DNA of 64,000 bases from Halictus rubicundus (GCF_050948215.1 NC_135156.1:14817257-14881256), one strand, 5' to 3'. Positions 11,755-24,721 are shown, counted from the first letter of the stretch. Program-made: numbers and translations. The notes: generated by a model not told the origin, from the letters alone.

Positions 11755-12315
11755 GGGTCCTTTTATATTGGTGAATTGTAAATTCACAGCGGTTTGTACA
11801 TTTTTAAACATGAAAATAGTATGAAATAAAAATAATTCCCTAGTTTTTAGAAATTCGTTTTGCATAGGTTCGACACAAGTGAATTTTCAATTAATTTTCT
11901 TCCCTTCCTAAAAAAAATTCCAAAAAATTCAGTCCTTTTATATTGGTGAATTATAAATTCACATCGGTTTATAAATCAGTGGTTTATAAATTTTTCAATA
12001 TAAAAATAGTATAAAATAAGAATAATTCCCTAGTTTTTAGAAATTCCTTTTGCATAGGTTCTCGACACTAGGGTCCTTTTATATCGGTGAATTATGAATT
12101 CACATCGGTTTATAAATTGTTAATCATAAAAATAGTATAAAATAAGAATAATTCCTTAGTTTTTAGAAATTCGTTTTGCATAGGTTCTCGACACTAGGGT
12201 CCTTTTATATCGGTGAATTATGAACTCACATCGGTTTATAAATTGTTAATCATAAAAATAGTATGAAATAAAAATAATTCCTTAGTTCTTAGAAATTCAT
12301 TTTGCATAGGTTCGA
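11755..12315. repeat. AT-rich tandem array, about 130 bp unit, four units
   Basis: Units begin with GGGTCCTTTTATAT at 11755, 12071 and 12197, and with AGTCCTTTTATAT at 11931. Each carries GGTGAATTATGAATTCACA, a small palindrome, and ends TTTTGCATAGGTTC. The last two units are nearly identical and spaced 126 bp apart, so they duplicated recently. A block reading GAATTTTCAATTAATT plus AAAAATTCCAAAA follows both the first and the last unit (11881 and 12345). The array may therefore have expanded inside a larger repeat. Confidence 0.88.
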
Positions 12316-12963
12316 CTCATGTGTAACACGTAAGACCTCTAAATGAATTTTCAATTAATTATCTCCCCTTCCCAAAAAAAAAAAATTCCAAAATTAAAAA
12401 TCGGGCGGTAACATAGGTGTCACTCCTAAACCACGTACAAGGGCAATTTGTAATGACTCGAAAGCCCAGTCTCTAACGGAGAGTCCCGAAAGTCAAGGAA
12501 GCAAGCAGAAATCCAAGCTTCCCAAAGTCCTCTGTCCTCTCGAACCGCATCAAACAGCCCGCAAACAGTTCCCGCTTCATTAACCCGTCACAGCTTCATC
12601 CTCTAATCGCATCGCAGGTCTGAACACCTCGTGGACTGGCTCTGACAAAGGGGATCCCGAGTTGGGGGTAGAAAAAGGGTCCCCGAGGAAGAAGAAGTCT
12701 ACTTCGCAGAGGGGCGGGGAAGAGAAAGAAAAGGAGAGTGGCAACACGGTGTGTTCGGTCGTCTTGGTTCTCGCGAGAGAGGCCCGATGGATGAATGAAC
12801 GGGCTCGCAAGAGCAGAGGAGCTCCACGACCGGGAATAACCTCATTCACGTTTCCATCCGTCCTTCGTTGCACATCCGTGTTCCAGGGCCGGAGACGGTG
12901 GGGGGACGCCCGCAGAGTTTTACAAGATGCGCCATATGCGATACATTATTATACAATGCGAGA

Positions 12964-13012
12964 CAGAGAGGGAGAGAGAAAGAGAGAGAGAGGGAGAGAG
13001 AGAGAGAGGATA
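12964..13012. repeat. (GA)n microsatellite
   Basis: An interrupted GA run in intron 3 at the head of a 330 bp low-complexity region that also holds two TTTC runs. Confidence 0.9.
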
Positions 13013-13165
13013 TTCTAAGCTCGCGGCGGAGGGTTTGCTCGCATTCGCCTAAACAGACCCCGGTCGCCACAAAGAGTCGGAAATCTTTTATATACGCGAT
13101 TACTCGCCGCGGGGACCACTTGCCGCGCGTTCGCACACTCGGCACCCGTGGAGCACGTGGATTCC

Positions 13166-13290
13166 CTTTCTTTCTTTCTTTCTTTCTTTCCTTTCGTGCG
13201 TTGGTTCGTTGGTTCGCTTGCTTTTCGCGCGCTGCTTCTTTTCGATCCCCGGACTTCTTTCTTTCTTTCTTTCTTTCTTTCTTTCGGCTC
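13166..13290. repeat. two (TTTC)n microsatellites
   Basis: TTTC tetranucleotide runs at 13166-13195 and about 13256-13286, separated by GGTTCG-rich sequence. Each run is open in all frames, which gives artificial FFLSFFLS peptides. Confidence 0.92.
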
Positions 13291-13789
13291 GCTCTTTTCT
13301 TTACGACCTCCACGGCCGTCCTCCTCCCTCCTTCGGGCCCACGGGCTCGCTCCGGGGCCCTCACTCGAGCCGAGATATGCCCGCGAGGACACGAGCCCCG
13401 CAGAGACCGCGATTTCTCACGTGCCGCTTCGGGAATCGCGCTGCGTGCGGTTCACGCGTCTTCATTCGGCGACCGTTGCCGCCGAGACGATACTAACTCA
13501 CTTCGAGAATGGTACGAGCAATGTAACCTCGATATACGCGACAGAGACTTGCATTATGCTCGCGAAAAAATTGTCCCCGCTACCGCCGAGCGGACCCTTC
13601 GAGGGGCCCGGAAACTTGAGTTACTCAAAAGTGTAACGAGACAATTTTAATTCTGTGATTATTCTGTTTCAATTCTGTTTATGATCATCTGTAGGAAACT
13701 TTTACCAAGGTACCCGTGACACTGTTCTGGTTCAAATGAGTCCAAACGTGACACCGTTCGAACCGTATTTACTTGTTCAATCAGCGATA

Positions 13790-14165
13790 CAGTGGGACCT
13801 CTATTATCCGAACCCATGACATCAGAATTCTGAAGCAGTTGCTCCAGTAAGATCTAAATCAATCAGGATTAATATTGTAGCTACGTAATTGTTCTATTAT
13901 CCAGAGACTCGTGTGCCACATCATCATGTATCTAACCGCCTGTTTAATAATCGAGGTTCTACTGCATCTTGAATTAAATTTCGATAGTAATAGGGATGAC
14001 AATTTTTATTTTTATTACAAAAAGATTTAAACATTCGGATGAAACGTCGCTTGGACATTAAACGAGCACTCTGGAATTTATTCAGATTTTTCAAAAGTCT
14101 AAAACAGCAAAAAATCAGGTCCGGGAATGAAGATTGCGTTAGTTCGGATAATCGAGGTTCTATTG
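13790..14165. mobile_element. Tigger/pogo-like DNA element relic
   Basis: The left end CAGTGGGACCTCTATTATCC and the right end GGATAATCGAGGTTCTATTG are inverted copies, each next to TA (13788-13789 and 14166-14167). The form CAGTNGAACCTCGATTATCC is what I know for insect pogo/Tigger-like termini. A third copy of the right end, ATAATCGAGGTTCTACTG, lies at about 13949-13966, so a shorter element (13790-13966) may have been extended or a second copy fused. The interior encodes no recognisable transposase. Confidence 0.75.
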
Positions 14166-15075
14166 TATCACGAATTAAACAAGTCAATGTGATCGAAACT
14201 ACGTCGTGTTTGGACTCATGCTAATCAGAAAAATGTCACAAATATGTTGGTAACTAGACTGTGGATCTTTATGTAAAATAAACATTTTCAATTAGAAAGA
14301 GACAGAGATCAATTTTAACACATTGAAAATAACCTGTTCTTAAATTCATCTAATAATTCTACTGTTTTAAATTGTGCGAACCCATTGTTGCTATAAATGT
14401 ATGAAATCCGCATTGGTAACAGATTGAATGATTACAATAAATTCCATTAACTTCATCGTATACCAAACAATATTAAACCGTTCAGTATTTCGCTTTTCAC
14501 ACCCATGAACGGATGAAACACTCATTTCGAAACTATCATCGGTATCTTTCGCGATGCGCACGAGAATCGCCATGAAACACCATGAGTTAGTTAAAACTCG
14601 CGGTCCCCGCCGCTAATTCCAGGCTCGAATCGAGGACTAAAATATTATCAAACGCGTTTGAGATTCCGCTCGCTCCGATCGCCGGTTAAACGGACGATTA
14701 AGCGCCAAAATCCCGAAGACACCGTGCGGCCAATTAAACATTCCAGCAATTTCCCAGCAGTGTAGCAACAAAGTTCGAGCTGCGCGGATTCCAGCGCTCG
14801 GACCTTAAATTCGCAACGCGGCGTCGCGTCGGCGTCGTTGAAACGCCGTACAAATCGCCGGTTGCTCGGAACAGCGAGCCGATCGCGCCATTGCGAATAG
14901 TTCTCGCCAAAAGTACGATTTTGAAAAAGAATTCTCAGAATTTCTGCTTTGGTATGTCGACACTGTTCTACGACTCGGTGCATCTTCTTGCTTTTCCATC
15001 TTCTTGCGCCTCGTGAAAATGGCGACAAGTTATTACGGAATTATTATAGAATTTTATTAGCAAATTAATGTTATA

Positions 15076-15252
15076 TTAGGTTGCAGCGAAAGTTTGTTCC
15101 GTTTTCGCTGAATATACTCAATTCACACTGCATTTTTAAAAAGGCAAATGGAATGGTTAATAAGAGGAAGCTTGGAGAAAATAAAACGATAGTTCTAAAT
15201 TATAAATAAATATTAAACGTGCACATTGCGAAAGAAACTTTCGGGACAACCG
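15076..15252. mobile_element. mariner-like MITE relic
   Basis: The left end TTAGGTTGCAGCGAAAGTTT, preceded by TA, resembles mariner termini. About 175 bp on, CGAAAGAAACTTTCGGGACA followed by ACC reads on the minus strand as GGTTGTCCCGAAAGTTTC, a typical mariner terminus. The two ends are only partly complementary, so this may be a deleted mariner with divergent ends rather than a true MITE. No transposase remains. Confidence 0.55.
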
Positions 15253-18200
15253 AACACATTCTACAGAAAAGCTAATTGAGCGTCGGAGTGCGCATAGCTG
15301 ATTAATTGGACGTTCAATTTTGACAATTTTTATGAAGAACGAATGGCTCGTAGAGATAACTTTGCGACATGCCATAAACTTTTCACACTTTCCATCAAGC
15401 CTGGAGAAACGTCTGACCATGTTTTACAGATCGCCAGAATTGACATAATCCTTGTAACTTTGAAAATTTGCTTGCGTTACAGGCACGTCCGCCATTAACA
15501 AGAAATAATTGCGCCGTCGAACAGGCTCGAGACGAACAACAACGCGAGTTAACATAAAAAGATGGTCGCCTAACGCCCCAACCAATTTGTACGTAAAAAA
15601 GACAACAACGGCGAACAGAAGAAAAAAAAGAAATAAAAATCCTCGTTCACAAGAAGCCGACGCGAGACGACAATGGCGCGTTGCCATTTTAAGAATCTGC
15701 GACACCGCTCCATCGATCACGTCACTGGAATTAATTATCGCGACGATTTTTCAGCATCGGATGACAAGCGTTTTGGCGCGGAATACGCGCGTGCCCTCTC
15801 GGCGTTAGTCATTCCCTCGAGCCATCGGAAAGGATCTAACCGCGACGGCTCTATCCGTTCTCCAGCCGTCGAGTTTTAAGCCGGCGGCCTCGCCACGCTT
15901 CTGACAAGCCGCGGCGAGGATTTAAGCCGTCGCTGTAAATTATTATTTCCACGATAAAGCTTGTTCTCCCCGGCTCGAGATCCCCGTAATTAATGCGTCC
16001 GCCGATAAATGCCCCTAGCTTCTGTCCTCCTCGCAGCCCGATCGAGAGGATTTCTCGAGACGTGACCGGCCTGGCGATCGGAAAACCGCGATCGGACGAT
16101 CTCCTGCGACACAACGCTCTCGATCTCGCCATCTCCGAGACAAGCATCTTCTCAGATACCTGTGATAGTATTTTAGAAGACGATCGAATGGTGTTCAAGT
16201 TCTGCGAGTGGTTGATTGAAAATTTGAGTCGGTTATTCATAGCTTTTCAGAGAAAACTGGCTATTTTTGTCATTTTCAGGTTGCACACCTGTGACACTGT
16301 TTCAGAATTGCTTCTATTGTCTTACATTTTATGAAAATATCATTCACAGAGAATATATCGAATGTGCCATTCACTGAAATTTCGCATCGGTTCAGCGATG
16401 ATTTCGCAACAAAATTGGCAAGCGACTGGAGTCAGAGCTTTCAGGGTGGCGGCCATTTTGCCTAGCAGGCTCCTCCTTCGCTGTTCCCTCTGTTCCGCAG
16501 GTTCTATTAATTTCCCATAAGCTTGCCCACGATCTTATTCATAAACACATACACCTCTTCCATCCCGACTACCCACAAACACTGACAGAATTAATATTAA
16601 ACTCGACGCTGGGCGGCCATTTTGAGGACCATCCACCGATTCTGATGGACAACAACTTGCTAATGGACTGGGGGTTCATGCGTTTAAATAAAAATTGGTA
16701 GTTGGAACGTGAAACAGTGAAAACGTTAGACACGCTTAAAAATATTGCATTTTTTAGGTTAGGAGTCGAAATTAATTTTTAACTCCTGTTTTCTGCGATC
16801 GATTCACGAGAAGATCATTTTGCATAAAAATATACACTTAATAGAGCCAGACACAGACTTCACATTATTATTTAACATTTCCAGTATGACCACTAGAAGC
16901 CCTAATTTAATTCTTATTCCGCTAATTTCAACGTTCCCCGAAAATGGACGACAAAAATGGCGACTTTCCACGGTTTCGCTCAGACGGCGCTCTATCAAAT
17001 TCCGTTTGTTATGGAAGGTACGCCGGGCTTTTTTATGGTGATCGCGAGACGCGTCACGGAAGTATCGTTTTATTGCGAACCGGGCCGCCGGAAGCGATGA
17101 CGGGAGCCACGGGAATGATTTTCGCATAATTTCGCAACAGCTCGTGCTGGCTCGCCTCGGCTCGTTGCATCCTCGTTGATTTTCTCGTCTGCGGCTCGGC
17201 TAGTCGGGCACTGGCTCTCTAGCGTTTTATTTTATGAATAAAACCCATTGGCAAGCGTGGGGCGCAGCGCGACGGTCAGAGCGTTAATCTAGATCACGGT
17301 CATTATGTATCATCTTTTACCGGCCTGCCGAAAAATCTACAATAATGTCGGTATTTGTCTGTCTCGCTGTTAAACCAGCTTCGAAAAGAAAATGACACTG
17401 ATTCCAGTTCAAACGAAGAACGACAGCGTAAAACGTCAATTATATGCAAGAAACAATCCCATACGACAGAAAACCAGATCCCTCGGCGGCGATGAAAACA
17501 AAAAGCAAGCATTCGGACGTCATCGGTTGGCAGATAAGATAAGGCCTCTGATTTCCTCCGGATTGCGCGGCGATCATGAATAAAACACATATTTTTTAAT
17601 TAAAATGTAAAACGAAAATGGGTGTAACATCGCCGCAGGATCCTCTGTACGAGCACAACGCGTCGTAGCGACGTGAATTTTCCAAGTCATAACAGCATAG
17701 AAAAAGCGAGATATGTGGCTGCTCCACGGGCTCATGGTAATTGGATCACCCGTTGTAATTACACCGGGCCCCGATACATGTATATTAATTACGTAATGCG
17801 CGGTGTTATCTCGACTTGGCAGCTGTGCACCGTTTTCTCAAGTATTGTTCGGTCCCGTGGTTGGTTGATCAGCGTTGTTGCTCGTTTTATCGATAGATCA
17901 GCGGGTTTTTCACGGTGCGCGTACCACGAGACGTTTTCCTTTTGGGTTGGTTCGTTGGGAAGCCGATACAGGAACAGAAGATGTATGCACGCAGCGATCA
18001 TCAGCTTTATACATCGTTGCCGAGACACGGCAGCTTGTTCTCCTCCGCGAAATCCTCGGCGAATATGACGCGTCTTTATGTCCGCATCGAGATCCTCCGA
18101 GAACCCGAAGATTTTATTGGCACTTCGCCGTCGAGACGTCCCCTTGTTCTTAGGGACCCTTTATCTTAGGGAGCAGCATTGTGCTTCCGCTCGCTATGTT

Positions 18201-20540
18201 ACGAATTTCCATAATATCTCCGTTCTGGAAGACGCTCCACACGAGGCCCCGAGCACGGGGAATATTCGTTTCCGGTCTGCCGCGTTCACACAGGGTTGCT
18301 CTGAATTTCTCAACGTTTGTAACGTTTAACGCTGGAAAACCGAAGCTAATGGGCTCTAAGAGCCCTGTTGCGGTCACGGCGATGTTCACTTTGCGTGGGA
18401 TTAGCGCCTGTCGTCTACTATTTACCGTGGACGCGGTATTTTACTGTTTTACTCGGCTTCTCTTCAGCTTTCGTCTCTGGTCTGAGATATTAGACAAATT
18501 TCAGAACGGTAGAAAGAATTTCAGAACGTCTTCTTTCACCTATTGGGATTGTTAAAGGAGAAAAGAATTCTTCAATCTTCGAACCTGTGGAAGATTCCGT
18601 CACGAAAGAAATTTTTTAACGCTTCCACAGAAGTTTTAATTTGTAGCCTTTTTCAGGAAAAATTGGGTCTACAGTTTCTCAACTGCTGCATCGCGTACAA
18701 ATACCTTAGAGGAAAATGAACAACGGTTCGAGCTTTAAAACGAGTCCAAGTTTATTGCTGACAATTTCTCGAGGAGTTGTGCAAATACTTTTTTGGATCC
18801 ACGGTGCGTATCTTCGAATTAGTTCGGTCAAGTTTTCTCGAACTTGTGTCGCACGGATTTTAGTGAAACAGGTTGCGAACGAACTAGCAACGGTATCGGA
18901 GTTTTTTCAGTAAGGATTCGCGAGCAATGATAATTTCCGCAGTTGCGACGACAATTTTGTCGGTGCGCAAGTGTGTCACGGGGCCGCAGATAATTGGAGT
19001 GGCGTCCGTAGATCGATGGAAAATTTGTAATCGGACTGGCAGCCTCGCGACTGCCGTTATTGGCAGCGTTGTCGCCGGATTGCGCCGCGCCGATACAAAT
19101 GGGGCACAAGAATCGCCGTACGCGAATTGGCCGGGGAGCCCGAAAACGGCCGAGCGGTATATCCATTTACGAACGCCCACGGCCCGAACCGGGAAAATTT
19201 ATATCCGTCGTTTCTTTTCGCTTTAGGAAATATTAGTCCCGCGGCGCGGGCGAGGTTTCGAGGCTTGATTTAATGCCGATGCATCCATCATCGGCCACGG
19301 CTGCGTTGCGCTCGTGAAAGGAAGCTAGCGAAATTATTTGTCCGATGATCTACGGGAGCTCGAGCGCAGTTCCTATCATCGTTTGTCTTGCACCAAGCCG
19401 TGGACAGGCTTCCGCGATTTTTCCCCGAGAAAATTGCCAGCCGGATGTTCAAGCGTGTTCCAGCCTTGGACGACGTCTGGAGGATTCTGGGAGCGTGATG
19501 GACTCGCGGTTTATTCAAATCGTTGGGCGTACCGTTTGTTGCTTCGGCCAGAGTGTGCTCGGTTTTGGAAAATTGATGTTTCAGAAGATAATATTTTTTA
19601 AGAATCATCGTGAGAGGAGTCCAGAAAATCGAATTTTTCTCAGGGCAAGCTGTCCAAAGATCACTAACCAAAGCCTGTGTGATCATCCGCAAAATTCAGA
19701 AAGCATGACGAGCTCACAATTTTCGCATTGTACTAAACATTCTAATTTACTCGATAAGAGAAGTGTCGCACAAAGTAGAATTTCCAGTTGAAAATGCCCA
19801 TCGATAACAGCGTCTCGATCGCTTTCCGGTCCGCTGTCGGCAGTTCCTGGGCCCGCGTATAATCAGTGTCGAGCACATTGGCTTAATTAATTGAACGATT
19901 TAAATAGCACGATTTCGTGCTCCCGAACGATCCCGGGAAATCCAGTTTTCGTCGTGGCGTGTATAACCGGAATTCGTAATCGGTGTTTATATGCTGTTCA
20001 TATACGCGGGATATATATGTGTATATATATACGAAAAATGCCGCTCTCCATAGATGCTCCTATTCATTCAGATTTTCTAACGAGCAGCACAGCACAGCTC
20101 CTGAACCGGCTGGCCATAAAACCATCCTCCGTGATATAATAATCACAGAAATTCCCCCGGCGAGCGTGCGCGCCTATCTCCCGAACAGTCTAATCTGATT
20201 ATTGATCTACGAACGAGGAGAAGGAGGAGGAGATGGTAAAAGAGGCAAGAGGTAAGAGCCGAGGAAATATAAACTCGACGGGAAGACACGGTGCGTCGCG
20301 TGATATGCGGGGTATCTAGCCGGAGGGTACGTACCTCATCTCCGCCGGCGCAGTGAATACCCGCGATTACAATGTTGCAAGCCTGTAATTCAACCGCGCC
20401 TCCCGGGAACCGGCCATCAACTCGCGGTCCTTTTCCCAACTTTCCTCTTTTCGAACAATATTTTATCCTTCGCCCTCCCACTATGCGCATCCAACGAAAA
20501 ATCGATCTTCAACAATTCCGAAGCAACTTGCGATGGTTAA

Positions 20541-20757
20541 CACTAGGTTTACGGAGCACTAAAAATGACTATTTTACAATTCCTTGTAAAAATGACATGA
20601 ATATGTCTATCAAAATCTGTAGCAATTTTTTAAATAATATATACCTAGAGAAATCAATTTGTTAAATAATTCCTCATGGATCCATGTTTGCAATCTGAAT
20701 ATTCGTGAATTAAAAATATTAGAATCCGTCATTTTGACGGGTCCCGTAAATCTAGTG
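20541..20757. mobile_element. TTAA-flanked MITE, CACTAGGTTTACGG type, copy 1
   Basis: This 217 bp element is flanked by TTAA on both sides (20537-20540 and 20758-20761). The ends are CACTAGGTTTACGG and CCCGTAAATCTAGTG. A subterminal palindrome CCGTCATTTTGACGG lies next to the right end. The copy at 40561 has exactly the same length and is nearly identical, including TAATATATACCTAGAGAAAT and CTCATGGATCCATGTTTG in the interior. It is non-coding and probably moved by a TTAA-specific (piggyBac-type) transposase. Confidence 0.92.
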
Positions 20758-21089
20758 TTAATCAAATTTATTCGACCCACTTGGACAATTTTTACAACCG
20801 AATATTTTATAGCTACACTGAATATTTTTCTATGATTCACATCGGGACATCTATTTTAACCTTGACCGATACTTATCCTTTCCGCATTTCAATTTATTCC
20901 TCGGTGTCAACCTGACACGGTGAAACAGTTCGTTCACTCATTTTTATTAGACAGAGCACTTCACGAATTTAAGTTATCAAAAACAAATTGTTGAAACGGT
21001 GGCATTCAATTATTAAGTCGTTCGACACCGACCGCTGTTTATTCCGGCGACGGTCTTCACAGTCACAGGATTCTATTAAATCTCTTGCA

Positions 21090-21295
21090 CAGTGATTTCT
21101 CCATATATGTCGCCAAGGCCTGGATGATAAACGTCGCGGAATTATCCCCACTATCGCGGGGTATACGCCGTGAAGAGCGACGAAGCTCGAGAGGCCTCGA
21201 GGAGTGTAAACATAACACGGCTCGGGCATATCTCCTTGACGATACACAACACTGGCAAGACCCGTGTTGTTGACATATATCGAGAGTTCACCGTG
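21090..21295. mobile_element. CAGTGA-family MITE, copy
   Basis: This element of about 206 bp starts CAGTGATTTCTCCATATATG and ends GACATATATCGAGAGTTCAC. It shares with the copy at 9341 the blocks ATGTCGCCAAGG, ATAAACGTCGC, AAGCTCGAGAGGCCTCG and GAGGAGTGTAAACATAAC. TA lies next to the right end only. Confidence 0.85.
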
Positions 21296-23769
21296 TACCA
21301 CTTTCCCCAAATGATTTGAAATTTCCGTCAAATGTATAAATATTATAAATTTCTGAACCGACACTACGTCGCATTAGAAATCATGATGGCACGAATCTGG
21401 ACCAAACGAAGAAGAAGTAACAGACATAGCATTCAGAAAACCGTGAACCTACCGAGAAAAAATCGTTTTCACAAGGAACACAGCTCGTTAAGTAAAGATA
21501 AGCCTAATTCAATCTTGCTAAACCATCTCGCGATACGTAACATATGCACGTAGAATCCTCGTCCTAATCATAGCGTTCTGGCCTACACCAGATTTCAACT
21601 CGAACGCGATCTTCGAAACCATTCCATAAATCATTCCCGTCTGAATCACTTCATCTAGATTCCCGAAGCAGAGGCTTCTACATTGAAACGCACTCTAACG
21701 TAACGTCGAACCAGGTTGCATTCCCCGGATTCTCCACGTTTCACGTCGTCTACTAAAATTCTTCGCGTTCCACCGATGCGAGTGTATTCTTTGATTACAC
21801 GCCAGAGCGGAGAGTGTCCAAACGACGCAAGAATCCCCGAAGAGCACGGGAAACGATGACCCGAAGACGTGGACGAAGACGAACAGTTCCCGTTCGATTG
21901 TTCGCCCGAAGTGAGGCAGCAAAATCGAGGACAGCGGCTCTTAATTCGCACGGACGCCGGCGACACTTTCGCGAGCGTAAACCCCGTTCTGCATACGCCT
22001 CTCGGGGGATTCATACGGAGTTTTTACGAGTGGCTCGGCCGTTGGTCATCGTTACTCCTTAAGAGGATTCGGCGTAGCCCGGCAGGGGGTCCATCTCGGA
22101 GGGGTCCGCAAGGTCATAGCGAGTCGTGTGTCCACCACGGAATTGCGAGTGTCACCACATAAACCATCCCCGCAAAAGTATCGGGTTACCCGCGAGATCC
22201 TGGGCCCTCCTCTCGCAGACTACCCTTCCCGCTTCTTCCTGTTCGCCGGACCTGTACCTTGCTCCCTTCAACACTCTGACAAATGGCTAGATGCCCCCGG
22301 CCGATGCCTCTAACTCTCCCGCGATCGCCTCGGTGCTACACCCCCCTTTTCACTAGCTTCTCCGCCATTTTAATTGACACTCGGCTTACCGGTAATTCTT
22401 AAAAAATGGCTGGAAAACTTGGATGGACACTTTCCTGTAACTTTGACAAAGTCGTGTGAAATAATCACTTTTACTGCTCCGTAAATGTCGTTAGACACTC
22501 GGTCGATCACGCGAAGAATCTGAAAATTGTATTGTCGGGGTAAAAGTAGTGAAATGGAAAAATTAGATGCAAAGGTTTATCATAGACAAAGTCTCAGGTT
22601 TTAATATTGTCGGAAAATTCCGCGAGCCTAAATAAGAGCACATTAATTCGGCCGTGAAATGCAGTGGCGGAGCTACGATGACTGTGACGTAATGTACGAG
22701 TGGTGTGACATGTAATACAGTGTTTAGGTTCAGTTTGGTTGAATAGATTCCTCATTTTCGTGGCAAAAAGAAGAAGCTCGGATATCGCGATGTCGTAGAT
22801 CGCATGAGAGATAGCCGGGACCGGGCGTATTTGTCCTGCGACACCTGCGCGCAGGACACTTCATGTATCAGACGCAGGATGCAGCCGCGAATACGAATGA
22901 TAGCCGGTCGGCGGTTGTACACCTTCGATATACCTTCTTGCCATTATCAGATTCACGGGCAATGGCGCCCCGCTAGGAGTCACATCGCCGTTCGTGTTAC
23001 AACTACCGCCGTATCAATTCCTTTTACGCGGCCGTTCTGCTCGGCATATTAATCCCTGATAATTCCGGCGTGACTCTTGAACGACGATAACGATAATTTT
23101 GTTTGCCGTACCGAATGGAAATGCGATCGCCGGGCAACATTGTTCGCCGATATTTCACCAGCGCCCCGCCGCGCCCCGCCACGCCGTGTCGCTTGACTTT
23201 TCAGCCGAGATACCGCCGCGTCAGTTTATTTTCGCACACCGACAAGCTTTTGCCGCGAAAAATCGCAGAACATGCTGCGCATAAATTACCCCTTTGATGT
23301 GTCGCGGTTTCAACCTCGTTAATTCGAGTCGAAAGATTTTCAGCCGATTAGCGTCGTAAATGTTTCAGTACCGGAACATTAGAACTAATGAACCCTAAAA
23401 AAATCCTTCAAAATCGAAGCAATTCAATCGTTGTAATCGAAACTAATGAAATTCATTTTTACAGGCAGTCGACGTGTTCATAGTAGAACCATGGAACACT
23501 AAAAGTCATTGGTTCGTGTGATGTTTAAATAAATGCTACCGTGAGACTTTTAAAAGAGCAATGCAAACTATGCTGTTATACTAACAAACTATAAATTAAA
23601 AATTAAATAATTTTAAACTATAAATTATGCGAACTATACTATTTTTATATACTCGATATGGGGACACATTCTGTTTTTAGCTATTGTCGTTGATATTCCG
23701 GGGGTGAAAACAGCCCTCGAAGTTTAGGGTTGTACAATTGATTCAGATACCGAGTCAAAATTCTCGTGT

Positions 23770-24721
23770 AAACACTCTCGGAGACTAGTACTTGAAGAAG
23801 TAAGGGTTCGAGCGAGTATCGACATGTCCCAAAACTGGCGTCCTCGAAGTAGTGAAGGGTTCGAGCGAGCACCCGTCCCGAAATTGTAGTTCTCGATGAA
23901 GTAAGGAGTCTGAGCGAGCACAAGTTCAAAATTGAAGTCACCGAAGAAGCAAAGGGTTTGAGCGAGCACCTATCCCAAAATTGAAATCTCCCAAGAAGCA
24001 GAAGGTTAGAGCGAGCACCCGTCCCAAAATTGAACTCTCTGAAGTAGTAAAGGGTTTGAGCGAGCACCCGTCCCAAAATTAAAGTCCCCAATAAAGCAAA
24101 GGCTCCGAGCGAGCACAAGTCCAAAATTGAAGTCACCGAAGAAGCAAAGGGTTTGAGCGAGCACCTGTCCCAAAATTGAACTCTCCGGAGTAGTAAAGGG
24201 TTCGAGCGAGCACCCGTCCCAAAATTAAAGTCCCCAATAAAGCAAAGGCTCCGAGCGAGCACAAGTCCAAAATTGAAGTCACCGAAGTAGTAACGGGTTC
24301 GAGCGATCACCCGTCCCAAAATTAAAGTCCCCAATAAAGCAAAGGCTCCGAGCGAGCACAAGTCCAAAATTGAAGTCACCGAAGAAGCAGAAGGTTAGAG
24401 CGAGCACCCGTCCCAAAATTGAACTCTCCGAAGTAGTAAAGGGTTCGAGCGAGCACCCGTCACAAAATTGAAGTCTCCGAAGAAGCAGAAGATTAGAGTG
24501 AGCACCCGTCCCAAAATTGAACTCTCCGAAGTAGTAAAGGGTTCGAGCTAGCACCCGTCCCAAAATTAAAGTCCCCAATAAAGCAAAGGCTCCGAGCGAG
24601 CACAAGTCCAAAATTGGAGTCACCGAAGAAGCAAATGGTTTGAGCTAGCACCTGTCTCAAAATTGAAGTCACCGAAGTAGTAATGGGTTCGAGCGAGCAC
24701 CCGTCGCAAAATTGAAGTCCA
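23770..24721. repeat. minisatellite, 48-49 bp units with ordered variants
   Basis: About 19 head-to-tail units of 48 or 49 bp each contain CAAAATT, then a variable block, then GAGCGAGCAC and a CCGTCC or AAGTC end. Variants are recognisable: one with CTCTCCGAAGTAGTAAAGGG, one with GTCCCCAATAAAGCAAAGG and one with GTCACCGAAGAAGC. They recur in a preferred order with a period of about 146 bp, as in a higher-order repeat. The first units (23770-23930) are the most diverged. All minus-strand frames are open, giving repeated GTLILGRVLA-like peptides that I regard as non-coding. Confidence 0.93.

Noticed and set aside
13500..13640. AATTGTCCCCGCTACCGCCGAG, similar to a block of the CAGTGA MITE
   Set aside because: Only one block matches clearly and the ends are missing. 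It could be a very old copy but is not supportable.
12868..13650. 260-codon plus-strand open frame with FFLSFFLSFF stretches
   Set aside because: It is produced by GA and TTTC microsatellites and GC-rich flanks. There is no domain and no credible start or splice context.
15424..15720. 98-codon minus-strand frame with a hydrophobic stretch (FLFLFFLLFAVVVFF), resembling a membrane segment
   Set aside because: The hydrophobic stretch is the reading of an AAAAAAGAAATAAAAA-like run. No family recognised and no supporting gene structure.
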